Shown here: positions 8,111-15,039 of the stretch, in pieces
Layout of the letters: each line of letters begins with the position of its first letter
How positions within the stretch are numbered: the stretch's first letter is position 1
Assembly (NCBI GenBank): GCA_043775075.1
Contig: JAYVSS010000027.1
Location: 1 to 23,707, forward strand
Direction of reading: 5' to 3'
Length of the DNA: 23,707 bases
Source: JANLQX01 sp043775075
GTDB lineage: Bacteria > Actinomycetota > Acidimicrobiia > Acidimicrobiales > JANYDT01
Program-made: the position numbers and the translations under genes
The notes under the pieces: generated by a model
The model's database searches: none
What the model was told of the DNA's origin: nothing
What the model saw: the letters and a program-made list of their open reading frames with translations, nothing else

Positions 8111-8131
8111 ATCCACCTATCCACCTATCCA
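8111..8131. repeat. Short tandem repeat, 8-bp unit, about 2.6 copies
   Basis: ATCCACCT occurs at 8111-8118 and 8119-8126 and is followed by ATCCA. It sits between the divergent methyltransferase and MDR genes. It could vary in length by slippage, but it lies outside both coding regions if the starts chosen here are right. Confidence 0.7.
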
Positions 8132-8164
8132 ACCACTCAGCTAGGACGACAGAGCGAAAGGTCG

Positions 8165-8170
8165 TAAGGT
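8165..8170 (+). promoter_or_regulatory. Leaderless-type -10 box of the MDR oxidoreductase gene
   Basis: TAAGGT ends nine bases before the ATG at 8180. The same bases could instead be read as a distant AAGG ribosome site, so the two readings compete. A -35 box is not clear. Confidence 0.35.
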
Positions 8171-8179
8171 CCTAAAACC

Positions 8180-9316
8180 ATGACGACTCTCCCCGCCAGC
8201 GGACTGCAACTGCGCTCACTCGTGACCAAGGGCGGCAGCCTTGAGCTCTCCCTCATCGAGGTACCCACGCCCGAGCCAAAGGACGACGAGGTCGTTGTCC
8301 GCGTCGAAGCCGCACCAATCAACCCCTCGGATCTCGGCCTCCTCCTCGGAGGGGCAAGCCTGGCCTCGGCCGCGGCGAGCGGAAGCGGAGGGTCGTCGGT
8401 CCTGAGCGCCACGATTGCGCCGGACATGCTTCGCTCCATGACGGCCCGCCTCGATGAGTCCATGCCCGTCGGCAACGAGGGCGGTGGTGTGGTCATCGCT
8501 GCTGGTTCGTCAGATGCCGCCCAAGCCCTGGTCGGACGCACCGTCGGATTCCTTGGCGGCGCCACATACTCCCAGTACCGCACGGTAAAGGTTGCTCAAT
8601 GCCTTGGTCTTCCCGACGGAGTCACTCCGCAACAGGGTGCGTCGTGCTTCGTCAATCCGCTGACCGCGCTCGGTATGACGGAGACGATGCGACGCGAGGG
8701 CCACACCGCGCTCGTGCACACCGCAGCGGCGTCCAACCTCGGGCAGATGCTCAATAAGGTATGCATCGCCGACGGCATCTCGTTGGTGAACGTGGTCCGC
8801 AAACCCGAGCAGGCAGAGATCCTTCGCTCGATCGGAGCCGCCCATGTCGTGGACTCCAGCTCGCCCACGTTCATGGCCGACCTCATCAGTGCACTTACCA
8901 CCACGAATGCCACGATCGCATTCGATGCCATCGGCGGAGGCAAGCTCGGCGGGCAAATCCTGACCGCCATGGAAGCCGCGGCAAATGCCAACGCCACTGA
9001 GTACAGCCGGTACGGATCGTCCACCTTCAAGCAGCTTTACATCTACGGCGGCCTTGACCGCAGTCCCACGGAATTGAGCCGGTCGTTCGGCTTCTCGTGG
9101 TCGGTCGGCGGCTGGCTGCTCACGCCGTTCCTGATGAAGATCGGAGCCGAAGCCGGTGCGGCCTTGCGCCATCGCGTGGCCAACGAAATTACCACCACCT
9201 TCTCCAGCAACTACAGCAGCGTGATCTCGCTCGCTGATGCGCTCCAGCTGGACGTTGCGAGGTCATATGCGCGCATGCAAACGGGCGAAAAGTATCTCAT
9301 CAACCCGCAGCTCTAG
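8180..9316 (+). CDS. Zinc-independent MDR oxidoreductase (quinone oxidoreductase-like)
   Basis: This 378-residue NAD(P)-binding protein belongs to the medium-chain dehydrogenase/reductase superfamily. The N-terminal GroES-like domain shows DDEVVVRVEAAPINPSDLGLL, the pattern of quinone oxidoreductase and enoyl reductase members. The Cys and His zinc ligands are absent. After an alanine- and serine-rich insertion near residues 55 to 75 comes GNEGGGVVIAAG. The Rossmann part has ALVHTAAASNLGQMLNKVC, which is looser than the usual AxxGxxG motif, and FDAIGGGKLGG. The protein probably reduces a carbonyl or enone. It is divergent from the methyltransferase gene and has no downstream partner on its strand for at least 500 bp. 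Family is sure; substrate is not recognisable. Confidence 0.87.
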   Translation: MTTLPASGLQLRSLVTKGGSLELSLIEVPTPEPKDDEVVVRVEAAPINPSDLGLLLGGASLASAAASGSGGSSVLSATIAPDMLRSMTARLDESMPVGNEGGGVVIAAGSSDAAQALVGRTVGFLGGATYSQYRTVKVAQCLGLPDGVTPQQGASCFVNPLTALGMTETMRREGHTALVHTAAASNLGQMLNKVCIADGISLVNVVRKPEQAEILRSIGAAHVVDSSSPTFMADLISALTTTNATIAFDAIGGGKLGGQILTAMEAAANANATEYSRYGSSTFKQLYIYGGLDRSPTELSRSFGFSWSVGGWLLTPFLMKIGAEAGAALRHRVANEITTTFSSNYSSVISLADALQLDVARSYARMQTGEKYLINPQL

Positions 9317-9510
9317 CCCTCAGGTTTGCACGGCTGTTCGGCAACGTCGTTCCGGATAAACCCCGGGACGGGGAGATGGCCAACAGGAGCGCCACCACCG
9401 CCACGGCGTTCATGATCCGCCCGCCGTCACTGTTGTCGGAGACAAACTTCGACGGGGTCGATCCGCAGCATTCGGACCGGTTGCTCGGTCCACGGGCGTC
9501 GGGCGCGCCC
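9317..9510. other. Non-coding gap, nothing recognisable
   Basis: I find no gene with family similarity here. CCCCG GGA CGGGG at 9361-9373 could form a small hairpin after the MDR gene but has no T-run, so a terminator call is not supported. A short minus-strand frame from 9413 starts with a hydrophobic stretch, but I could not link it to any family. Confidence 0.5.
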
Positions 9511-9723
9511 TCATGCGGAAAGGACGGTGACCTCGCCCGTGTCGCCGTTCATGCGGACCAGGGCTCCGTGGGGGATGCGTCGTGACCCGTCGGCGGTGCT
9601 GGCCGGTCGAGCAACGCACTCAATTCTTTCGAGTCAGCCTCGAGAACATCGGAAACGGCATGCAAACGGGCAGAGCCGGCCATTCGACGCGGTACCCGCA
9701 CGCACGGTTTCGGTGATGGACAT
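9511..9723 (-). pseudogene. Decayed gene with a C-terminus like the PEP-utiliser mobile domain
   Basis: The minus strand has a strong start: GGAGG at 9732-9728, then ATG at 9723 (MSITETVRAGT). The frame closes after about 30 codons. A second frame then reads RRMAGSARLHAVSDVLEADS, a plausible helical protein. A third frame, open over 9633-9511, ends in DGSRRIPHGALVRMNGDTGE and then VTVLSA. That end matches the last strands of the PEP-utilising enzyme mobile domain (pattern R-I-x-x-G-x-x-V-x-x-x-G-x-x-G-x-V-x-V-L). The simplest reading is one gene, heavily deleted and frameshifted, that kept its start region and its final strands. The assignment rests on the 40 residues of the last frame, so it is moderate. 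Confidence 0.42.
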
Positions 9724-9735
9724 CATTCCTCCGTG

Positions 9736-9765
9736 AGTCATGTGGACCAGCTGTTCCACATGACT
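9736..9765. promoter_or_regulatory. 30-bp near-perfect palindrome, probable operator
   Basis: The arms AGTCATGTGGA (9736-9746) and TCCACATGACT (9755-9765) are exact inverses, and the central CAGCTG pairs too. Only one of 15 base pairs (9747 with 9754) fails. It lies three bases upstream of the ribosome site of the decayed minus-strand gene and has no T-run, so an operator for a dimeric regulator fits better than a terminator. Confidence 0.6.
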
Positions 9766-9775
9766 TGATTATGAG

Positions 9776-9799
9776 GACGCGACGTTTCAGTTGCGCGTC
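9776..9799. other. Short stem-loop
   Basis: GACGCG (9776-9781) and CGCGTC (9794-9799) pair around a 12-base loop, between the 30-bp palindrome and the 3' end of the acyl-CoA ligase gene. There is no T-run on either side. It could slow transcription coming out of the ligase gene, but this is weak. Confidence 0.3.
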
Positions 9800-9836
9800 G
9801 CCTGGGCGTCACCTGTTGTTCATGCTCAATCACTGC

Positions 9837-11429
9837 CTACGAAATCTTTGGCGCGTCGGCGCCGACGAAGGTCAGACGCAGCTCGCGCTTGAGCACCTTG
9901 CCGGTGGCGTTGCGGGGTAACACTTCCACGATGGCGATGTCATTCGGCACCTTGAACTTGGCCAGGCGACTCACACAGTGTTCGATCACGGTGGCGCGGT
10001 CGATCGTGGTGCCCGGCTTGAGGGCGAGTACGGCGAGGCCGACCTCACCCCACTTCTCACTGGGAACCCCAATGATCGCCGCTTCGGCCACCTGGGGCAG
10101 CTGATAGAGAACGTTCTCGATCTCCGCCGGGTACACATTCTCGCCGCCGGAAATGTACATGTCCTTCCACCGGTCAACGATGTACACGAAACCTTCGTCG
10201 TCGGCGCGGGCGGCGTCGCCGGTCTTCAACCACCGGCCTTCGAAACTGGACGCAGTGGCATCGGGCCGATTCCAGTATCCCGGAGTGATGTTCGGCCCGG
10301 CCACCCACAGCTCACCGATCTCGTTCGGGACACAGTCGCCACCTTCGTCATTGACGATGCGCATCTCAGTGTGAAGCAACACCTTGCCGGTGGAACCGAT
10401 CTTGCGGATGGCATCAGCGGGGTCCAGGAAGATACATGCCGGGCTGGTCTCGGTCATACCAAAACCCTGCACCAGGTTAACGCCCCGGCCCGCCCACGAC
10501 TCCAAGATTGCCAGTGCACATGGTGCCCCGCCGACTCCGGCGCTTCGCAATCTGCTGAGGTCGGTCTGATGAAAGTTCGGGTGCTGCATCATGAACTGAT
10601 ACGGCGCCGGGACAGCAAAGAAGTGAGTCACGCCCTCATGCGGATCACCGAGCACCCGAAGCGCCTCCCCCGGGTCAAACGTCTTCATGATCACGACGGT
10701 TCCACCGGCGTGGAGCACCGGGTTGCAGTAGCAGTTCAAACCACCCGTGTGGAAGAGCGGCAGCACGTTAAGGTGCACCGTGTCGAGCCCGATACCGCCG
10801 GGAATACCTAGGTTCACGCAGTTCCAAAAATTCATCCCGTGAGTGATCATCGCCCCCTTCGGATGTCCGGTCGTGCCCGAGGTGTACATGATGCTGACCA
10901 CGTCGTCGAGGGTAAGTACTTCCCTCTCGACCGTGACGCCGGCGTGGGCGGCGATCGCTATCTCGTACGGATTCTGCGCCGCGTCGACCGACGAATCGAT
11001 GCTCAATAACGACGTGATGTTGGCTCGGCTCTGGAGTTCGGCGGCGGCTTCCGCGAAGGCCGCGTCGTGGATCAATAACTTCGGCGTGCTGTCGTTGAGG
11101 ATGTAGTCAAGCTCGGGAACGGTGAGGCGCCAGTTGAGAAGCACGGCGATCGCACCAGTACGCGCGCATGCGAATTGCACGTCGAAATACTCCACCCCGT
11201 TGTGGGCCAGCAGGCCCACGCGATCACCCCGACCAATTCCGCGCGAACGAAGGTGTGCAGACATGGCATCTATGCGCGCATCCAGTTCGCCGTAGGTGAA
11301 GTTACGGCCGGTTCCGAGATCGCGGACGGCTCGCTTGTTCGCCCGGTGGAGGGCGTGATGGCCAATCCAGTCATAGGCCCGAACCGGCTCAGAGGGGCGT
11401 CGCATCGGCAGTGCCGCGTCGGAAGTCAT
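9837..11429 (-). CDS. Fatty-acyl-CoA ligase / AMP-dependent synthetase
   Basis: This 530-residue adenylate-forming enzyme activates a carboxylic acid with ATP and then CoA. The P-loop-like motif IMYTSGTTGHPKGAM is near residues 180 to 194. Motif A8 follows the form WLKTGDAARADDEGFVYIVD, then RWKDMYISGGENVYPAEIE. The catalytic lysine is in PRNATGKVLKRELR near residue 515. Length fits the FadD-like family (500 to 560). I took the ATG at 11429 (MTSDAALPMRRP); a longer frame from 11750 would run into the Uma2 fragment in another frame and has no family similarity. A palindrome 46 bp upstream may be its operator. The sequence resembles medium- or long-chain ligases, but chain length cannot be read from it. 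Confidence 0.93.
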   Translation of the reverse strand: MTSDAALPMRRPSEPVRAYDWIGHHALHRANKRAVRDLGTGRNFTYGELDARIDAMSAHLRSRGIGRGDRVGLLAHNGVEYFDVQFACARTGAIAVLLNWRLTVPELDYILNDSTPKLLIHDAAFAEAAAELQSRANITSLLSIDSSVDAAQNPYEIAIAAHAGVTVEREVLTLDDVVSIMYTSGTTGHPKGAMITHGMNFWNCVNLGIPGGIGLDTVHLNVLPLFHTGGLNCYCNPVLHAGGTVVIMKTFDPGEALRVLGDPHEGVTHFFAVPAPYQFMMQHPNFHQTDLSRLRSAGVGGAPCALAILESWAGRGVNLVQGFGMTETSPACIFLDPADAIRKIGSTGKVLLHTEMRIVNDEGGDCVPNEIGELWVAGPNITPGYWNRPDATASSFEGRWLKTGDAARADDEGFVYIVDRWKDMYISGGENVYPAEIENVLYQLPQVAEAAIIGVPSEKWGEVGLAVLALKPGTTIDRATVIEHCVSRLAKFKVPNDIAIVEVLPRNATGKVLKRELRLTFVGADAPKIS

Positions 11430-11474
11430 CCCGTCATCGTCGTTCGAAAAAGCTGGCACGGTCAACTGGAAGGC

Positions 11475-11496
11475 AGGACCACAGCGTGGTGGTCCT
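11475..11496. promoter_or_regulatory. Inverted repeat upstream of the acyl-CoA ligase, possible operator
   Basis: AGGACCAC (11475-11482) and GTGGTCCT (11489-11496) are exact inverses around a 6-base spacer, a 22-bp dyad of TetR-operator size. It lies 46 bp before the ligase start and overlaps the stop of the Uma2 fragment. A terminator is less likely because no T-run follows in either direction. Confidence 0.45.
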
Positions 11497-11788
11497 AGCG
11501 CCGGGTGCGTCCGGCGGGTTTGTCCGGATCGCCGACGACTATGTCGTCTGGAAAGTAACCAAAATCGGCCGTGACGACCTTTATATCGGCCACATACGCC
11601 CGGCAGCCGTCGCTTTCCGCGCTCGGAAGTAGCCGAGAGGCCAGGCGTAACGGGATGCGGTTGTGCGGGGCAGAACCGCCGGTCATGGCAAAGATCTCGC
11701 CTCCCACCCATTCGTGGCGAGCTTGACCGTCGTTTTCGAAGGTCAGGCACTCGGCTCTATCGATCAGGCCGAACGCGGGATTCGACAT
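11495..11788 (-). pseudogene. Truncated Uma2-family (DUF820) endonuclease
   Basis: This 97-residue frame matches the N-terminal half of Uma2 proteins, PD-(D/E)XK-fold nucleases of unknown role. The visible pattern is RHEWVGGEIFAMTGGSAPHNRI, then CRAYVADIKV, then YFPDDIVV, where the last carries the conserved Pro-Asp. Normal length is about 180 to 200 residues. The usual continuation after the PD motif (a second acidic site and VEVLSPST-like segment) is missing, and the frame stops after a basic tail. I see it in no other frame before the ligase gene, so the 3' half appears deleted. The start is ATG 11788 with TAGCGT six bases upstream. It is very probably non-functional. Confidence 0.7.
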
Positions 11789-11794
11789 CAGACC

Positions 11795-11800
11795 ACGCTA
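11795..11800 (-). promoter_or_regulatory. Leaderless-type -10 box of the Uma2 fragment
   Basis: TAGCGT on the minus strand lies six bases before the ATG at 11788. The same hexamer precedes the P-loop kinase gene at 21892. The broken gene seems to have kept its promoter. Confidence 0.35.
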
Positions 11801-11831
11801 CCGGCTCGGCCCGGCGCCAGCCGATCGACCG

Positions 11832-12626
11832 CTACGCCAGGTCCCACTCCAGCGCCCGTACCCGCTCGTACCGGCTGAGCCATGTCAGGGCGACGTACCC
11901 GTTGCTGACGGCGCCGCCGTCCTCGTCCTCGGGCAACGCCACTGCGTCGCCCCAGGACAGATTGACCCGAAACGATCCCTCGTGGCCCGGTCGGGGTTCG
12001 AGCGTGGCCGACGAAATCGTACGGGGCGGCACCCGGCCAACGTCGGTCCACCGCCACCCTTTCATGTCGGACAACGCCATGTTCGGCACATTGATGTTCA
12101 ACACGCTTGGCTCCAGCGGCGGATGGTCGATAACCCTCCGCACAACGTCCACCGCCACGCTCGCCGCGCTCTCCCACAACTGCGAGCCGAGCGAAGACTC
12201 GTCGCCCTGTCCGTCCACCTCATCAGGTACGGACTGGCTCACCGCAATGCCGGTGATCCCTCCAACTCGGGCGGTAATCGCCGCCCCGATCGTGCCCGAG
12301 TGATACACCGCCCGACCAACGTTGGCCCCCGGGTTGATTCCGGACACCACGAGATCCGGCGGGCCATCAAACAACCCCATCCGACCGAACATGGCGCACA
12401 GCGCCGGGGCCCCGTTAACGACGTAGACCTTGCCGCCAAAGTCGTCGATTTTTCCCGGATGGACCTCGGGACGCATCAGATGCAGCGGGCCGAGTGCCGC
12501 CGACGCCCCCGAATACTCGCTGTCCGGGGCGACGACGAAGACCTCTCCGAGTTGCTCCATCGCTCGGGCCAGGACGTGGAGTCCGATCGAGTCAATACCG
12601 TCATCATTGGTCACCAGAATGCGCAC
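11832..12626 (-). CDS. surE: 5'/3'-nucleotidase SurE
   Basis: SurE is a metal-dependent phosphatase of nucleoside monophosphates, linked to survival in stationary phase. The 264-residue protein begins MRILVTNDDGID, with the metal-binding Asp-Asp pair. It has the expected APDSEYSGAS, the SGINPGANVG loop with its metal Asn, and YHSGTIGAA. Length fits the family (250 to 270). I chose the GTG at 12626 because it gives the family's standard N-terminus and lies seven bases after TACGGT; GTG 12629 and a TTG at 12647 are alternatives. It is 43 bp downstream of miaA on the same strand, so it may be read from that transcript or from its own start. Identification is firm. Confidence 0.95.
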   Translation of the reverse strand: MRILVTNDDGIDSIGLHVLARAMEQLGEVFVVAPDSEYSGASAALGPLHLMRPEVHPGKIDDFGGKVYVVNGAPALCAMFGRMGLFDGPPDLVVSGINPGANVGRAVYHSGTIGAAITARVGGITGIAVSQSVPDEVDGQGDESSLGSQLWESAASVAVDVVRRVIDHPPLEPSVLNINVPNMALSDMKGWRWTDVGRVPPRTISSATLEPRPGHEGSFRVNLSWGDAVALPEDEDGGAVSNGYVALTWLSRYERVRALEWDLA

Positions 12627-12633
12627 CACCTGC

Positions 12634-12639
12634 ACCGTA
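12634..12639 (-). promoter_or_regulatory. Leaderless-type -10 box of surE
   Basis: TACGGT on the minus strand lies seven bases before the GTG at 12626. It supports that start over the TTG at 12647, which would place the hexamer inside the coding region. Confidence 0.4.
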
Positions 12640-12669
12640 CTGACCAAAGGTGAACTCTGTGGAAACGGG

Positions 12670-13605
12670 TCATCGAAGCCCGAGGTCGTTGGCGGTGATC
12701 GTCGACGACTCCTCCGGTGTCAGCCAGCGAATGCGGGGATCACGTTTGAACCACCGCTCCTGGCGCACGGCAAATTGACGGGTTCGGGTGATGGCCAACT
12801 CGACGGCTTCGTCGAGCGAGGCCTCTCCGTCGAGGTGAGCCCACAGCTCGCGGTACCCGAGGGCTTGACGGGCGGTGCGAGACAGCCGATCGCCGAACGC
12901 CGCTCGAACCGCCTCGGCCTCGCCGAGAAAACCGTCAGCCAACTGGCGAGCAAAACGGGTTTCGATGCGCTCGCGAAGTTCAGCCCGAGGCCAGGAAATG
13001 GCGACCATAACCAATGAATGGGCTGTCAACCGTGTCTCCTGCAAACCAGGTCCAAACGACGAGAATGGCCGGCCGCTGCCTACACAAACCTCAAGCGCAC
13101 GCAGTATTCGGCGATCGTTGTTCGCTTGCATCCTCACTGCGGCTACCGGGTCAAGAATAACCAAGCGCGCATATAGACCGGCGATGCCCTCGGACGTCAG
13201 CTGGCGATCAAGCTCGGCCCGCACCTCCGGGAACTGGCCGGGCATGGTGAACCCATTGACGACCGCATCAACGTAGAGACCGGTTCCACCGACTAACACC
13301 GCGGTAGCGCTTCGCGACTTGATCGAGGCGAGGACCCCGTTGGCGTACCGCTGAAACTCCGCCACCGAAAAGTCGTTGTCGGGATCGACCAGGTTGATCC
13401 CGTGATGGACAAAGGCCGTTTGCTCAGAAACGGTGGATTTGGCAGTGCCAATGTCCATGCCTCGGTACACCGTCATCGAGTCCACGCACAGAACCTCGGC
13501 CCGATCGACTTCTCCCGCTAGACGCAAGGCAAGGTCGGTCTTTCCCGAGGCAGTCGGACCGACCACGACGAGATCGGCCCGCCCGTCGCCGCTACGAGAG
13601 CCCAA
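12670..13605 (-). CDS. miaA: tRNA dimethylallyltransferase MiaA
   Basis: MiaA transfers a dimethylallyl group to N6 of A37 in tRNAs that read U-starting codons. The 311-residue protein has the Walker A motif VVVGPTASGKTDLALRLA. It then has CVDSMTVYRGMDIGTAK with the catalytic Asp, VHHGINLVDP, and the VGGTGLYVDAVV loop. The C-terminal QFAVRQERWFKRD segment is also typical. Length is normal. The start is a TTG at 13605, three bases after the stop of the DUF427 mini-gene (TGA GCG TTG), so translation is probably coupled to that small gene. No better start lies upstream of the P-loop. Identification is firm; only the start is uncertain. Confidence 0.95.
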   Translation of the reverse strand: MGSRSGDGRADLVVVGPTASGKTDLALRLAGEVDRAEVLCVDSMTVYRGMDIGTAKSTVSEQTAFVHHGINLVDPDNDFSVAEFQRYANGVLASIKSRSATAVLVGGTGLYVDAVVNGFTMPGQFPEVRAELDRQLTSEGIAGLYARLVILDPVAAVRMQANNDRRILRALEVCVGSGRPFSSFGPGLQETRLTAHSLVMVAISWPRAELRERIETRFARQLADGFLGEAEAVRAAFGDRLSRTARQALGYRELWAHLDGEASLDEAVELAITRTRQFAVRQERWFKRDPRIRWLTPEESSTITANDLGLR

Positions 13606-13608
13606 CGC

Positions 13609-13764
13609 TCAGACCGCTTCGATGGCTTCGATGGCTTCGATGCCTTCGATGGCTTCGACTTTGACGCCCTTCCAAAACGCCACGCGTCCGGCGATCTCCT
13701 TGGCCGCATCCTTCGGAGTCGGATAGAACCAGAGCACCGCACCGCTCCACGTCGCTTGATACAT
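13609..13764 (-). CDS. 51-residue DUF427 mini-protein with an EAI-repeat tail
   Basis: The short frame reads MYQATWSGAVLWFYPTPKDA, then AKEIAGRVAFWKGVKVEA, then IEG and EAI repeats. The first 10 residues look like the start of a DUF427 protein (M-x-A-T-W-x-G-x-V-L). The following 27 look like the end of one (AWYYPEPKxAAxEIxGxVAFWKGVxVE). The middle 45 to 60 residues of a normal 90- to 110-residue DUF427 domain are missing. So it seems to be an in-frame internal deletion that joins both ends, and the gene still has a strong GGGAGG ribosome site just before the ATG. The stop lies three bases before miaA. It may be a functional mini-protein, a leader for miaA translation, or a decaying gene. Confidence 0.6.
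   Translation of the reverse strand: MYQATWSGAVLWFYPTPKDAAKEIAGRVAFWKGVKVEAIEGIEAIEAIEAV
13612..13656. repeat. Tandem 9-bp repeat, five units, encoding (EAI)n
   Basis: GATGGCTTC or a one- or two-base variant is repeated five times without gaps. On the minus strand the codons are GAA GCC ATC, giving a Glu-Ala-Ile tail in the mini-protein. Slippage would change the tail by whole triplets and keep the frame. Confidence 0.9.
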
Positions 13765-13783
13765 CGCAATCCCTCCCCCCTCA

Positions 13784-13798
13784 CCGGCGCCGCGCCGG
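13784..13798. other. GC-rich 15-bp palindrome before the DUF427 mini-gene
   Basis: CCGGCGC and GCGCCGG are exact inverses around a single C. It lies 20 bp upstream of the mini-gene ATG, in the region shared with the divergent L,D-transpeptidase gene. It could be an operator or a leader hairpin; there is no other evidence. Confidence 0.35.
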
Positions 13799-13900
13799 GA
13801 ACGTCGTCTTCAACCCTACGACGCCCGCAAAAGATTCCCGTCGGTGCGGCTCCGACCGGTGGGAGAACAAGGGTCACCTGAGCGGCCAACCCCCTCGCAG

Positions 13901-13906
13901 TACAGT
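13901..13906 (+). promoter_or_regulatory. Leaderless-type -10 box of the L,D-transpeptidase gene
   Basis: TACAGT ends eight bases before the GTG at 13915. No ribosome site is present between them, and no clear -35 box was found. Confidence 0.4.
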
Positions 13907-13914
13907 GCAACTCC

Positions 13915-15039
13915 GTGTTTCTTCCTCGGCCGCCCCGCCCCTTTCGGCTCCGCAGTTGGGCGGTGCCCGTGACCGGATCGCTTGCCCTCCTCACCACGAC
14001 CTCGATGGCGGTGTCAGCGGCCAGCAAAACCCCGGCGAAGACCAAGGCATCCAGCAACGCCGGAGCTGCGTCATCGAAGTCGCCGTTCAGCGTCAAAACG
14101 ATTACGAAGAACACGTTGCCGGCCCCCGTTACTCCCGGTAAAGATCTCACCGGATGGGAGTCGTTGACCGATGCCGAATGGCCGAAATCGCTCGACGCCG
14201 TTCGTGCCAGAGCTATTAATCTCTCGATCAGAGTTCACCGTGCGCCGGACGACTTCGCCCCCGCCTTGCAGATGACGAGCGGGACGTCGGCGTTCGGCGC
14301 CATCGCCTTTCTCGCCCTCGGAAAACGCGACGCATGGGTACGGGTCTTGCTCCCGCTTCGCCCCAACGGTTCCGTCGGTTGGGTACGGGCGTCGGAAGTC
14401 ACTCTTGAGCGGATGCCGTATCGCGTCGTCATAGAGGTCAGCACGAATACCCTCACCGTGGACGGACCCGGCGGCAACATCGTGACCACCAAAGTGGCGC
14501 TGGGCACGAACAACACTCCTACGCCCACCGGCCTCTTCTATGTGCGCGAAATAGTTCCGCAGGCCAACCCCAACGGCGGACTCGGCCCGGTCGCCCTCGG
14601 ACTGTCCGGGCTCTCGGAAGAACTGCGCAGTTTCGCCGGTGGCTTCGGCCGCGTCGCCATTCATGGGACGAACGCCCCGGGCAAGATTGGTGGCGATGTG
14701 AGCCACGGCTGCGTTCGCATGGACAACGCCAACATTGCCAAGCTGGCCAAGATCCTTCCCCTCGGCACCCCCGTGGAGATCGTAAGCATGCGAAGCGATC
14801 TCGTTTCTGACAAAGCGCGCCAAACGAGCGACTGGATTGCTGTCACTCGACCGGTCAACGCAGAACTAGTGAGTTCACTTACCGAAGCGGGCACATCACC
14901 GACCACGACCACATCGACGACCACGACCACAGCCGCCAGCGGGTCAACTGCTAGCTCAACGGTGGTCCAGGTCAGTGTGACGGCACCGCCGGTATCGACG
15001 ACTTCTCCAGCCACAACAACGACAACCCCTGGCGCCTAG
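13915..15039 (+). CDS. Secreted L,D-transpeptidase (YkuD domain)
   Basis: This 374-residue exported protein is predicted to form 3-3 crosslinks in peptidoglycan. An arginine-rich start is followed by a hydrophobic stretch (WAVPVTGSLALLTTTSMAV) and a likely signal peptidase I site after AVSA. A linker rich in Lys, Ala and Ser follows, then a small SH3-like part with VRASEVTLERMPY. The YkuD domain has His250 in IHGTN and the active-site motif SHGCVRM with Cys266. The last 55 or so residues are a Thr- and Ser-rich low-complexity tail (TTTTSTTTTTAASG), probably a flexible wall-spanning stretch. Its 3' end meets mutY head-on in a shared CTAG. Enzyme class is firm; whether it crosslinks or anchors proteins is not visible. 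Confidence 0.92.
   Translation: MFLPRPPRPFRLRSWAVPVTGSLALLTTTSMAVSAASKTPAKTKASSNAGAASSKSPFSVKTITKNTLPAPVTPGKDLTGWESLTDAEWPKSLDAVRARAINLSIRVHRAPDDFAPALQMTSGTSAFGAIAFLALGKRDAWVRVLLPLRPNGSVGWVRASEVTLERMPYRVVIEVSTNTLTVDGPGGNIVTTKVALGTNNTPTPTGLFYVREIVPQANPNGGLGPVALGLSGLSEELRSFAGGFGRVAIHGTNAPGKIGGDVSHGCVRMDNANIAKLAKILPLGTPVEIVSMRSDLVSDKARQTSDWIAVTRPVNAELVSSLTEAGTSPTTTTSTTTTTAASGSTASSTVVQVSVTAPPVSTTSPATTTTTPGA

Noticed and set aside
14071..14823. 250-residue minus-strand frame inside the L,D-transpeptidase gene
   Set aside because: It is a shadow of a gene with signal peptide and catalytic motif on the plus strand, and its sequence resembles no protein family.
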